From: RSA9 sp036381195 | Lineage (GTDB): Bacteria; Gemmatimonadota; Gemmatimonadetes; Longimicrobiales; RSA9 | Length of the DNA stretch: 64,000 bases | Direction: 5' to 3' | NCBI GenBank assembly: GCA_036381195.1 | Contig: DASVDH010000081.1 | Span: 4,577-68,576 of the forward strand | Shown here: one piece after another, positions 26,761 through 35,498 of the stretch | How positions within the stretch are numbered: position 1 is the stretch's first letter | Layout of the letters: each line of letters begins with the position of its first letter | The notes under the pieces: generated by a model | What the model was told of the DNA's origin: nothing | What the model saw: only the letters and a program-made list of their open reading frames with translations | Database searches by the model: none | Translations under genes and position numbers: made by a program

Positions 26761-28212
26761 TCAGCTCCCGAGCGGGTTGCACGGCGCGCTCATGCGTCGA
26801 GCCGCGCACTCGTTGGCCGGGACGATCATGCTGGTGAAGATCACGTCGCCGGGCCGATCGAGCGGGAGCGTGTCCAGCCGGTCGTAGCGCCGGGCGTCGA
26901 TCCAGCGCGTGCCGTTGCGCCACATGAGGGAGTACGTCCGGTTGTACAGCAGCTCGGTGATGAACTCGTCGTCCGAGCTGGCGGACGTGAGGCCGCTGGG
27001 CCCGAGCCCGCCCGCGTGCTGGCGGATGAGGTCCAGGTCGGCGATGGCGCCGTCCCGGTCACCGGTGTGCCAGCGGATCTCCGCGCGCAGGAGCAGCAGC
27101 TCCTCGTTGTCGATCCACGGGATGTCCGCGCCGGGGTCGGCCTGCTCCGGGTTGCTGGCCGAGTTGTAGAGCACGGGCTTGTGTGTGGCGCTGAGGCCGG
27201 CGAGCTCGCGCCTGCGCCCGGCATCCCTGACCTTGCGGGTCAGGCGGAGGTCCGGCGTCCCGTCCGGCCGCGTCTGCGCCCCGCTGACGATGGACGAGTG
27301 CACCCAGAGGCGGTCCGACTCGAGGTTCTCGGAGATCGGGTTGGAGGGTTCGTCCGCCGCCCCCGTGTAGCCGTAATAAACACCCGTCGCCAGTGATGCC
27401 GGGAGGCCAGCCGTGGTGACGAACGACGCGGCGAGGGCCGCGCTCGCCTCGTCCCAGCACGGCGCGCAGTCGACGAACGTCGCGCGGTGCACGAGCACCT
27501 TCGTCGCGAGCGCGCGGTTGAACTGCGCGAACGTCTGGGGCGTGGAGAAGCCGGCGAAGCCTGGCGCGACGGGGAAGGGGAACGCGGCGCCGCCGGCCTG
27601 GAGGTCGGCGTAGGCCTCGTCGAGCAGGTCGGAGACCGCCTCCATGGCGGCCGCGAAGGACACGAACGGGGCCGGGTCCGCCTCGAGCGACCGGTCCACG
27701 TCGATCGGGATGCCGTACTCGCCGGTCCGCACGGCAAGGCGGTGCAGATGCCAGGCCTTCATGGTCTTGGCGAAGCCGGCCGATGCCCGGATCTCTTCCT
27801 CCGTCAGCCCGGTGGCGTTCTCCAGCGCCGCGAGGTAGGTGTTGATGTTGCGGATCGCGGCGTACTGGCCGAGCCAGATGCCGCCGTGACGGCCGGAGGG
27901 ATCGGGCGGCCCGTGGACCTGCTCCTCCCACTCGCGCGGGTCGTTGCCCAGCAGGTTGTAGCCCTCTCTGCCGTAGATGGCGTAGAAGATGATCTCGGTC
28001 CCGACGTCGTTGAACGCCTGGGCGAAGATCCCCGTGGCGGCGCGGGCCAGCACGGACCGGGTCGGCGAGGACGTGAGCTCCTCGACCGTGGGTGCGTTGG
28101 TGTTCACGACGTCGAAGTCGCTGCAAGCGCCGAGCGCCAGGGCGCCGGCGAGCATTCCGATCCAGGCGGAGCGACGGGCCGCCCGGTTGGTCGAGTCGGT
28201 CATCGTCGTCAT
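26761..28212 (-). CDS. SusD/RagB-like outer-membrane lipoprotein (second pair)
   Basis: Substrate-binding partner of the SusC gene immediately upstream. The ATG at 28212 overlaps the SusC stop by one base (TGATG), so the two are translationally coupled. 483 residues with a short signal ending in the lipobox LGAC. SusD-like blocks: a VNTNAPTVEEL start, WLGQYAAIRNINTYL, KAWHLHRLAVRTGEYGIPI in TPR-like helices, and C-terminal LLYNRTYSLMWRNGTRWIDAR replacing the usual ERxRELxxEGxRxxDLxR. A CAPCW and an ARRMSAPC Cys pair could form disulfides. It is distant from the SusD at 1.9 kb, suggesting a different ligand. Confidence 0.88.
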   Translation of the reverse strand: MTTMTDSTNRAARRSAWIGMLAGALALGACSDFDVVNTNAPTVEELTSSPTRSVLARAATGIFAQAFNDVGTEIIFYAIYGREGYNLLGNDPREWEEQVHGPPDPSGRHGGIWLGQYAAIRNINTYLAALENATGLTEEEIRASAGFAKTMKAWHLHRLAVRTGEYGIPIDVDRSLEADPAPFVSFAAAMEAVSDLLDEAYADLQAGGAAFPFPVAPGFAGFSTPQTFAQFNRALATKVLVHRATFVDCAPCWDEASAALAASFVTTAGLPASLATGVYYGYTGAADEPSNPISENLESDRLWVHSSIVSGAQTRPDGTPDLRLTRKVRDAGRRRELAGLSATHKPVLYNSASNPEQADPGADIPWIDNEELLLLRAEIRWHTGDRDGAIADLDLIRQHAGGLGPSGLTSASSDDEFITELLYNRTYSLMWRNGTRWIDARRYDRLDTLPLDRPGDVIFTSMIVPANECAARRMSAPCNPLGS

Positions 28213-31154
28213 CAGAACCCCACCGTGATCTCGAGGAAGAAGGCGCGGCTCGGAGGATACGGCGCGATGTCCAGGTTCGAGCGGATCGCCGCCGGGCCGA
28301 AGTTGGCGACCTCGGGATCCAGTCCGCTGTACTTCGTCCACATGAGGACGTTGCGGCCGCTCAGGCCGAGCCGCAGGTCCCGCACGCCGATCCCCATGCC
28401 CGCGTAGAGCGATTCGGGGACATCCCAGGTGATGGACACCTCGCGCAGCTTCACGAACGTTGCATCTTCGACGTACGGCTGGTGCACGCCATCTCGCCGC
28501 GCAGCAGCCCGCCGCTCGAATGCCGGGGTCCCGTAGTCGGGCGAGGTTTCCTGCGTGTCGGACAGGTACTTCGTCAGGTTGATCGCGTTGCCGCCCTGCT
28601 GCCAGTCCAGGGTGCTGCTGAAGCCGAGCCGGCCGAACGCGACGTCATTGACCAGGCCGACGCGGAAGTCCGGCGCACTGTTGCCCACCTGGACCTGCCG
28701 CGAGGTGACGTTCCCGTCCTTGTCGTAGGCGAGCGCCACGATCTGCGTGATGGGCTTGCCTTCCTCGACGTAGGTGCGTCCCAGGTTGCCGAACCCCGAT
28801 CCGGTCGGGTAGAACGGCGGCAAGCCGGCCAGGTCCACCACCTCGCTGGTGTAGCGGGTGAAGGTCGCACGCGCGACCCACAGCGCGTCCCGGGTTTGGA
28901 TCGGCGCGTAGCCCAGCGCGATCTCGAAGCCGTCGTTGCGGAGCTTTCCGCCGTTGAAGATCTGCTCGGCGTAGCCCGTGGACGGCGCGGGAACCCGCTC
29001 GAGCAGGAGGTTCGTGGTGTTGCGCGTGAAGGCCGTCAGCTCCCAGGTGAGGCGGCCGTTCATCATGAAGCCGTCGATGCCGACCTCGACCTCCTTGACC
29101 CGCTCCGGCTCCACGACGGGCGATCCGGCGGTGGCCGACACCGCCACGCCCTTCTCTCCGCCGATCTGGGGCGTCTCCAGGTCCGTGTACTTCATGCCGA
29201 AGAGCGGCTGGTTGCCCGTCTCGCCGTAGGCCGCGCGCAGCTTGATCTCGCTCGCGTTGCCCAGCAGCCCCGGGATGCGGTACGAGCTCGACAGCTTCGG
29301 GAAGACGTAATAGCGGCCCGCATCGCCGTTCACGCTGCTGCGCTCGGCGCGCAGCCCGCCCAGGATCAGCAGCCGCTCATCCAGCAGTTGCAGCTCTTCC
29401 TGGAGATAGACGGCCAGTGTCCGCTCCTCGGACAACGACTCGTCCGTCGTGGTGAAGGTGCCCTGGTCCACGTTCCGCTGACCCGGCAGCAGACCCTGCG
29501 TGCGGATGAGGTGCGTGTGCAGCCGCTGGTCCTCGTACTGGAGGCCGAATGACGTGGTCGCCGTGAAGGAAGGCGCCAGGAAGGTGTGGATGGCGTTCAC
29601 GTTCCAGTTGTAGAACAGGCTGCGCCCTCCGCTCTGGACCGCCTCGCCCGGCCGCGTCTGGGATTGCTCGAAGAACAGCTCGTTGGGCGACCAGACGTCG
29701 TTCTCCTGGTCGAATGCGTCGATCCCGCCACCGACCACGAGGCGCAGGGCCTGGTCGGCCCGCTGCATCGCGTCCCAGCTGAGCCGGATGCCACCCGTGA
29801 ACCGGATCGTCTCTTCGAGGTTCACGCCCAGCTCCGTGTGCTGGATCGGGTTCGCCTGCACCCCGATGTCCTGCGGCGGCGTCGGGAACGAGCCGTCCGG
29901 GTTGCGCCGCGTCAGGTCGATGAAGCTCGGGATGTAGGCGATGGCGTAGCCGTGGCAGCCGAAGTTGTTGCAGTTGTTGTCCCAGCCCCGGTCGTTCTCG
30001 GACCGGGCGAACGCGGTCGAGACCTGGATGTCCGTGCGGGTGCCCAGGCGCTGATCGAGGTTCGCCCGCAGACTCTGCCGCGTGGCGAACGTGCCGCGCT
30101 CGATGCCCTCGTCATGCTTCCACGCGCCGGACACGTAGTAGCGCGTGGCCTCCGACCCGCCGCGCACGGTGGCGATGGTCTCGTAGGAGGGGCGCCGGTT
30201 CGAGTAGACTTGTGCGTAGTGGTCGTAGTACGGGCTCTGATTGCCCTGAAAGAACGGACGCGCGCTCTCGCCGTACTTCGCCACCGCCTCGTCCAGCGTC
30301 CAGCGCCGGAAGGACAGGAGTCGCAGCGGAGTGAAGACGCCGACCCGCTGCGTCACCTCGACCTGCGGCGGGCCCGCCTGGCCTCGCTTGGTAGTGATGA
30401 TGACGACGCCGTTGGCGGCCTTGGAGCCGTAGATCGCCGACGCCGCGGCGCCCTTGAGCACCTCGATGCTGGCGATGTCGGATGGGTTCAGGTCCGCGAT
30501 GCGGTTGACGGGGTCTGCCTCCAGCTCCGGGCTCGCCGCGGCGTTGACGTAGCCGCGGCCGCTGGGGATGCTCGCGTTCGAGTAGATCACGCCATCCACC
30601 ACGAACAGCGGGTCGAAGCTGCCGAGGATGGTCGAGTTGCCGCGGATCTGCATCTGGATGCCGCCGCCCGGCGCGCCCGAGTTCGTCTGCAGGTTCACAC
30701 CGGTGATCTTGCCGGCCATGGCGTTCAGCGCCGTCGGCGAGGAGACGCGGCTGACTTGCTCGCCGGAGACGTAAGCGATGGATGTCGTGGCGCTGCGCCG
30801 ATCGATCGTGGTGGCCTGACCGGTCACGACCAGGGCATCGAGGTTCAGGACGTCGGTCTCGAGCCCGACCTCGATGGACTGCGCATCGGGCTCGACGGCG
30901 ACCGTGGTGGACCGGTAGCCGATGGTGGAGAAGCGCAGGCTGATCCTCCCGCTGGGGACGCCGACCAGCCGGAAGCGCCCCTCTGCATCCGACAGCACCG
31001 TTTGGCGCGTCTCGGTGACGGTCACGGCCACGGACGGCAGCGGCCTTCCGTCCATCGCATCGACGACGCGGCCCGCGATGACGCGCTGTTGCGCCGACAA
31101 TGCGGCTGGCCAGAGCAGGGTGAGCAACGCCAGGTGACGCGCGAGTCGCTCCAT
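28212..31154 (-). CDS. SusC/RagA TonB-dependent outer-membrane receptor (second pair, complete)
   Basis: 980-residue importer. ATG 31154 has GGAGG 7 nt upstream; signal peptide ends at ALSAQQ. Residues about 23-100 form a carboxypeptidase-regulatory-like domain (VIAGRVVDAMDGRPLPSVAV), followed by the segment LDALVVTGQ, the plug with IQMQIRGNSTI and the SusC signature DPLFVVDGVIY, then IEVLKGAAASAIYGSKAANG, and a 22-strand barrel ending in phenylalanine (EITVGF). SusD overlaps its 3' end. Unlike the first pair, no glycosidase is directly attached; GH9 is 6 kb away on the other strand. About 280 bases upstream are gene-free, with an A/T-rich TATTAA stretch near 31233 as a possible promoter element. 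Confidence 0.95.
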   Translation of the reverse strand: MERLARHLALLTLLWPAALSAQQRVIAGRVVDAMDGRPLPSVAVTVTETRQTVLSDAEGRFRLVGVPSGRISLRFSTIGYRSTTVAVEPDAQSIEVGLETDVLNLDALVVTGQATTIDRRSATTSIAYVSGEQVSRVSSPTALNAMAGKITGVNLQTNSGAPGGGIQMQIRGNSTILGSFDPLFVVDGVIYSNASIPSGRGYVNAAASPELEADPVNRIADLNPSDIASIEVLKGAAASAIYGSKAANGVVIITTKRGQAGPPQVEVTQRVGVFTPLRLLSFRRWTLDEAVAKYGESARPFFQGNQSPYYDHYAQVYSNRRPSYETIATVRGGSEATRYYVSGAWKHDEGIERGTFATRQSLRANLDQRLGTRTDIQVSTAFARSENDRGWDNNCNNFGCHGYAIAYIPSFIDLTRRNPDGSFPTPPQDIGVQANPIQHTELGVNLEETIRFTGGIRLSWDAMQRADQALRLVVGGGIDAFDQENDVWSPNELFFEQSQTRPGEAVQSGGRSLFYNWNVNAIHTFLAPSFTATTSFGLQYEDQRLHTHLIRTQGLLPGQRNVDQGTFTTTDESLSEERTLAVYLQEELQLLDERLLILGGLRAERSSVNGDAGRYYVFPKLSSSYRIPGLLGNASEIKLRAAYGETGNQPLFGMKYTDLETPQIGGEKGVAVSATAGSPVVEPERVKEVEVGIDGFMMNGRLTWELTAFTRNTTNLLLERVPAPSTGYAEQIFNGGKLRNDGFEIALGYAPIQTRDALWVARATFTRYTSEVVDLAGLPPFYPTGSGFGNLGRTYVEEGKPITQIVALAYDKDGNVTSRQVQVGNSAPDFRVGLVNDVAFGRLGFSSTLDWQQGGNAINLTKYLSDTQETSPDYGTPAFERRAAARRDGVHQPYVEDATFVKLREVSITWDVPESLYAGMGIGVRDLRLGLSGRNVLMWTKYSGLDPEVANFGPAAIRSNLDIAPYPPSRAFFLEITVGF

Positions 31155-31438
31155 GCAGCACCTCCGGATGTGGTGGGACTGAGGGGCCGCGGCACTGCGC
31201 GGTCCCGGGGGGATGACGGTTGTGAGGCTGTGTTAATAGAGACGCGTCTGCCGCCAGAAATCGGACGCCCGGACCGTGCGGTGGCGGGCGCCCGCATCGG
31301 ACGCCGCCGCGGCGAGCCGTGCCAGTTGGCGCGCACCGGCGCCAACTGGCCCACACACGCTCCTAACCTGCCGGTGTCCGAGGCGCGGACGCGGGCCGCG
31401 GGGCGGGGAGGGCTCGCCGCGAGCCCTCCCCACCCCGT

Positions 31439-32728
31439 TCAGTCCCTGGTGCGGCGGAACAGGTAGATGACGGCGCCGGCGACCAGTGCGATGGCCCCTG
31501 CCAGGAGGTTCTGCCAGCTCGCGCTGGAGAGCAGCGCGAGCGAGAGCCCGAGCGCGAGGATCGGGATGGTCGGGCCGCCGGGCAAGCGGATGGCGCCGGG
31601 GCGGTCGCCCATGCGGCGCCGCAGGATCGGCACGGCCGCCGCCGTGCCGATGTACGTGGTGAGCCGCGCGATGATCGAGAGCATCGCGAGCTGCACGAAG
31701 GAGCCGGTCACCGCCAGGATCAGCGAGATCGCGGACAGCGTGATGATCGCGGCGGCGGGCGTACGGTAGCGCGGGTGCACGCGCGCGAGCACGCGCGGGC
31801 CGTACCCATCCGCGGCGAGCGCGTAGAGGTAGCGCGGCCCGACGAGCACCGTGTTGCTGACGTTGCCGCCGATCGAGATCAGCGCCCCGACGGTCATGAG
31901 CAGCGCGCCGGCCGTGCCCATGAACGTGCCGGCCGCCTCGGCGACGGGCGAGGCGGACTCGGCGACGCCGGGGAGGGTGCCGAGGGCGACGAGCTGCACG
32001 GCCGTGTAGAGCACGGTCACGATCGTGATCATGGCGAGCAGCGCGAACGGGACGTCCCGCTGCGGGTTCTTGTACTCGCCCGCGGCCGCCGGCGTGTTCT
32101 CGAAGCCCGCGTACGCGAACAGCAGCAGCAGGGCCGTCTCGCCGAGCACGCCTGGGCGCGGCGCTTCCAGGGCGGTCACGACCGACCAGTCGACGAAGAA
32201 GAGCCCGACCAGGACGAAGAGCACGAGCGGCGCGGTCTTGGCGATCACGAGCGCGACCGCCGTGTTGGCCCCCTCCTTCACGCCGATCACGTTGATCCAG
32301 GTGAGCGCGCCGATCAGCGCCGTGATGACGAGGATGCGGGGCAGCCCCTCGGCTGCGGCGGGCCACAGGAAGGCCAGCGCCAGGGCGAAGCCGTTGGAGA
32401 GCGAGGCGATGGACGCGACGCGCGCGAGCCAGGTCATCCACCCGACCTCGAAGCCGACGAAGCGGCCGAACGCCTCGCGGGTGTAGACGTAGGCGCCGCC
32501 CGGCTCGTCGAAGTAGCTGGCCGCTTCGGCGAAGCAGAGCACGAGCAGAGCGACGGCCATGCCGGCCAGGATCACGCCCAGTGTGCTGGTCGGGCCGAGC
32601 AGCGCCGCGGTCGCCGCAGGGAGGAGATACACGCCGCTGCCGATCACGTCGTTGATCGACAGGCCCACGAGCTGCCGCCGCGTCACGGCGCGTACCAGCG
32701 TCGGTCGTTCTGTCGTTGCCACGCTCAC
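31439..32728 (-). CDS. APC-family amino acid permease
   Basis: Inner-membrane amino-acid/polyamine transporter with 12 or so helices, about 429 residues. The GTG at 32728 is chosen as the most compact start before the first helix; a second GTG lies two codons later and no strong ribosome site is visible. Conserved: first-helix GLSINDVIGSGVYLLPAA (unwound Gly-rich substrate loop), EAASYFDEPGGAYVYTREAFG in helix 2, FAYAGFENTPAAAGEYKNP (helix 6/7 region) and RTPAAAIITLSAISL. C-terminal helices are present, so it looks intact. Substrate is not readable. The nearby glutamate decarboxylase suggests but does not prove an amino-acid link. Confidence 0.9.
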   Translation of the reverse strand: MSVATTERPTLVRAVTRRQLVGLSINDVIGSGVYLLPAATAALLGPTSTLGVILAGMAVALLVLCFAEAASYFDEPGGAYVYTREAFGRFVGFEVGWMTWLARVASIASLSNGFALALAFLWPAAAEGLPRILVITALIGALTWINVIGVKEGANTAVALVIAKTAPLVLFVLVGLFFVDWSVVTALEAPRPGVLGETALLLLFAYAGFENTPAAAGEYKNPQRDVPFALLAMITIVTVLYTAVQLVALGTLPGVAESASPVAEAAGTFMGTAGALLMTVGALISIGGNVSNTVLVGPRYLYALAADGYGPRVLARVHPRYRTPAAAIITLSAISLILAVTGSFVQLAMLSIIARLTTYIGTAAAVPILRRRMGDRPGAIRLPGGPTIPILALGLSLALLSSASWQNLLAGAIALVAGAVIYLFRRTRD

Positions 32729-32814
32729 GGGGTGCCCACGATGTTCGGGGAGTACGCAGGGATGCCAACGGCCGGGTGGGACCGGGGCAGGCGCAGCACG
32801 CGGTCGCGGCGTCG

Positions 32815-32843
32815 TTGACGTTCCATCATACTGGAAATATGTG
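32815..32843. promoter_or_regulatory. promoter-like element overlapping a TTCCA/TGGAA palindrome
   Basis: Plus strand: TTGACG (32815-32820), exactly 17 bases, TATGTG (32838-32843), a fair sigma-70-type pair. The spacer is filled by the inverted repeat TTCCA-TCATAC-TGGAA (32821-32836). On the minus strand TATGAT could act as a -10 for the permease 100 bases away but without a good -35. A bound repressor would block either promoter. Confidence 0.35.
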
Positions 32844-32885
32844 CGATGCGCGCTGGATTTGCCAGCGATCGGGGCGGAGCCGGGG

Positions 32886-33143
32886 CAGCGAGACACTCAC
32901 CCCGGAGGCCGCCACGCTGTCCCCCGCCGTGCGATGGCGGTCGAACACCTCGAAGATCGCGCGCAGGGAGCCGTACGCGCCGAGCATGCGCGCGGATGGG
33001 ATGCGCACCATCGGGATGCCGCGCTCGCGCGCGATCGGCCGTGCGGCCGGCGCGAGCCGCGGGTCCGCGGTGAGAAAGCCGTTCACGTCGGTCCAGACCT
33101 GGATCTCCGCGGCGCCCAGCGCAGCGCCGTAACCTGAGGACGA
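32886..33143 (-). pseudogene. aspartate kinase remnant with internal deletion
   Basis: A fossil of aspartokinase. The residues SGYGAALGAAEIQVWTDVNG and FLTADPRLAPAAR match the kinase nucleotide/aspartate region (GAALGAxEIxIWTDVDGxLTADPR). After a missing segment of roughly 60-80 residues (the FGAKVLHP and ACT linker region) it resumes with GIPMVRIPSARMLGAYGSL, RAIFEVFDRHRTAGDSV and AASGVSVSL, matching the ACT1 start. Both ends are truncated: no N-terminal KFGGTS motif and no rest of ACT. It is translated continuously inside a 154-codon frame (32826-33290) but cannot be active. No intact homologue is in the window. Confidence 0.7.
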
Positions 33144-33403
33144 GAATCCGATCCACCTTTCCGCCCCCCAGCAGTCCGCCCAGCGCCCGACCCCGTGCGG
33201 CCGCCGCGCACCGGCTGCCGTCGCTGCCACCCCGGCGCCCGCCCGCCGGTCCGCGCGACGGCGTGGGCCGGCCGGAGCGCGCGCCGCCACCCCCTTGCGG
33301 CGCCGCCCTCCCTGGTTTACCTTTGGCGCGCGAACCGAACAAAAACCGAACCATGCGCCCCGGCCGCAGGGGGGGCCAACCCTCCAACTCCGGAGATCAC
33401 ACC

Positions 33404-33889
33404 ATGGCGACCGAGACCGTACCGCCCGCGACCTTCATCTCGCCCGCCGCCCTGCTCGAGCACTGGCAGGGCCACCGCCGGCTCACGCGACGCGTCATCG
33501 AGGCGTTCCCGGAGGACCAGCTCAACAGCTTCTCGATCGGGGGCATGCGCCCCTTCGGCTTGCTGGCGCTCGAGCTGCTGAACATGGCCGTGCCGATGGT
33601 GCGCGGCATCGCGACCGGGGAATGGAGCGCGGAGTGGTTGAGCGAGCCGCTGCCGCGGACGGAGCTGCTGCGGCGCTGGGACCAGAGCACGGCGGAGCTG
33701 GACGCGCTGTGGCGGAAGATCCCGGCGGAGAAGTTCCAGGAGACGATCACGTCGTTCGGGCAGTACACCGGCCCGGTGTACTGGCAGGTGCTGTACGTGA
33801 TCGACAACGAGGTCCACCACCGCGGCCAGGGCTACGTCTACCTGCGCGCGCTGGGGATCGAGCCGCCGCCGTTCTGGGAGAGGGATTGA
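33404..33889 (+). CDS. DinB-like (DUF664-type) four-helix protein
   Basis: 161-residue protein of the DinB/YfiT-like superfamily, metal-binding four-helix bundles often acting as thiol (bacillithiol/mycothiol) transferases. ATG 33404 has GGAG 9 nt upstream; the longer frame from 33263 is Pro/Arg-rich and rejected. Conserved: SPAALLEHWQGHRRLTRR first helix, LALELLNMAVPM in place of the usual HLLHHE so one metal His appears lost, and the C-terminal NEVHHRGQGYVYLRALGI with the typical His-His pair. It precedes the gadB gene by 209 bases on the same strand, with a hairpin between them. Specific function unknown. Confidence 0.8.
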   Translation: MATETVPPATFISPAALLEHWQGHRRLTRRVIEAFPEDQLNSFSIGGMRPFGLLALELLNMAVPMVRGIATGEWSAEWLSEPLPRTELLRRWDQSTAELDALWRKIPAEKFQETITSFGQYTGPVYWQVLYVIDNEVHHRGQGYVYLRALGIEPPPFWERD

Positions 33890-33909
33890 GGCGGGACGTT
33901 CCGCGGCGG

Positions 33910-33938
33910 GGCCGGCGGCCGCATGAGGGTCGCCGGCC
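33910..33938 (+). terminator. possible terminator after the DinB-like gene
   Basis: GGCCGGCG-(13 nt)-CGCCGGCC stem, 20 bases downstream of the stop. The large loop and lack of T-run make this weak. Confidence 0.25.
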
Positions 33939-34098
33939 TCTCGCGGCAACGCGACCCGCGTCATGGCCGCGGCCCGGCTCACCGCCGACAGCCGCGACGC
34001 GCCGCGCCGCCTGGATGCCGGCGGGGGCCGCGTAGCACACGACTTGCCCGGCCTGCGCGCCCCCGGCCTGTCGTCGATCCCGACGGAGCGAGAGCCGC

Positions 34099-35490
34099 AT
34101 GGCCCTTCACGAAGCTCGGCCGCGAGAGGCCGCGGGCGCCGTGTCGCTGCTCCCGCAGTTCACTCGCCCGGGAGAGGAGGGCGAGGTCCCGCGCGACCGC
34201 ATCCCGGAAGCCGGCCTGCCGCCCGACACCGCCTACCAGATCGTCCACGACGAGCTGCTGCTCGACGGCAACGCGCGCCTCAACCTCGCCTCGTTCGTCA
34301 CGACCTGGATGGAGCCGCAGGCGCGGCGGCTGATGGACGAGTGCGTCGACAAGAACTTCATCGACCGGGACGAGTACCCGCAGACCACCGAGCTCGAACG
34401 GCGTTGCGTCCGGATGCTCGCCGATCTGTGGTCCGCGCCGGCCGATGGGCCGGCGACGGGCTGCTCGACCACCGGCTCCAGCGAGGCGTGCATGCTGGGC
34501 GGCCTCGCGCTGCTGCGCCGCTGGCGCGAGCGCAGCAGCGGCGCGGGCGGAACGCGCGGCAGGCCGAACCTCGTGATGGGCGCCAACGTGCAGGTGTGCT
34601 GGGACAAGTTCTGCCGCTACTGGGACGTCGAGCCGCGGCGGGTCCCGCTCGGCCCGGGCCGGCTGCACCTCACCGCGGACGGCGCCGCCGCGCACTGCGA
34701 CGAGAACACGATCGGCGTCGTCGCGATCATGGGCTCCACGTTCGACGGCAGCTACGAGCCGGTCGCGGAGATCGCCGGCGCGCTCGACCGCCTCCAGGAC
34801 GAGCGGGGGCTCGACGTCCCGATCCACGTCGACGCCGCGTCGGGCGGATTCATCGCGCCGTTCCTCGATCCGGGCATCGCGTGGGACTTCCGCGTCCCCC
34901 GCGTGCAGTCCATCAACGCGTCCGGGCACAAGTACGGGCTGGTCTACCCCGGCATCGGCTGGATCGTGTGGCGGGATCCGCAGGCGCTGCCGAAGGAGCT
35001 CATCTTCGGCGTCGACTACCTCGGCGGCGAGATGCCGACCTTCGCGCTGACCTTCTCCCGCCCCGGCGCGCAGGTCGCGGCGCAGTACTACAACCTGCTC
35101 CGGCTGGGGCGCGACGGCTACCGGCGCGTGCAGCAGGCCTGCCGCGACACGGCGACGTGGCTCGCCTCGAGGATCGCCGGGCTGGGCCCGTTCGAGCTGC
35201 TCTCGGACGGCGGCGCCGTGCCCGCGTTCGCGTTCCGCCTGCGCGACGACGTGCGCAACTACACCGTCTTCGACGTCTCCGCCGGGCTCCGCCGCTACGG
35301 CTGGATCGTGCCGGCGTACCACATGCCGCCGCGGCTCGAGGACGTCGCCGTGCTGCGCATCGTGGTGCGCAACGGGTTCAGCCGCGAGCTGGCGGAGCTG
35401 CTGCTCGGGCACCTCGAGCGCGTCGTCGGGGCGCTGGAGCGCACGGGCCGGCCTCTCCCCGAGCCACACGCGACCGGCTTCCACCACTAG
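34099..35490 (+). CDS. gadB: glutamate decarboxylase
   Basis: PLP enzyme converting L-glutamate to GABA and CO2 while consuming a proton; in bacteria usually for acid resistance. 463 residues, near the 466 of E. coli GadB. Diagnostic segments: NLASFVTTWMEPQARRLM, KNFIDRDEYPQTTELE, GCSTTGSSEACMLGGLA (phosphate cup), VDAASGGFIAPFLDP, Schiff-base Lys in SINASGHKYGLVYPG, and YYNLLRLGRDGYRRV. No GadC-type antiporter is adjacent; the APC permease 1.4 kb away on the other strand is only a loose candidate. The stop codon is part of the ribosome binding site of the next gene. Confidence 0.96.
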   Translation: MALHEARPREAAGAVSLLPQFTRPGEEGEVPRDRIPEAGLPPDTAYQIVHDELLLDGNARLNLASFVTTWMEPQARRLMDECVDKNFIDRDEYPQTTELERRCVRMLADLWSAPADGPATGCSTTGSSEACMLGGLALLRRWRERSSGAGGTRGRPNLVMGANVQVCWDKFCRYWDVEPRRVPLGPGRLHLTADGAAAHCDENTIGVVAIMGSTFDGSYEPVAEIAGALDRLQDERGLDVPIHVDAASGGFIAPFLDPGIAWDFRVPRVQSINASGHKYGLVYPGIGWIVWRDPQALPKELIFGVDYLGGEMPTFALTFSRPGAQVAAQYYNLLRLGRDGYRRVQQACRDTATWLASRIAGLGPFELLSDGGAVPAFAFRLRDDVRNYTVFDVSAGLRRYGWIVPAYHMPPRLEDVAVLRIVVRNGFSRELAELLLGHLERVVGALERTGRPLPEPHATGFHH

Positions 35491-35498
35491 GAGGGACC

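Noticed and set aside
33963..35498. Long 5' extension of the amidotransferase frame
   Set aside because: It overlaps gadB in another frame; the GTG at 35499 with AGGAGG and Cys2 is the natural start.
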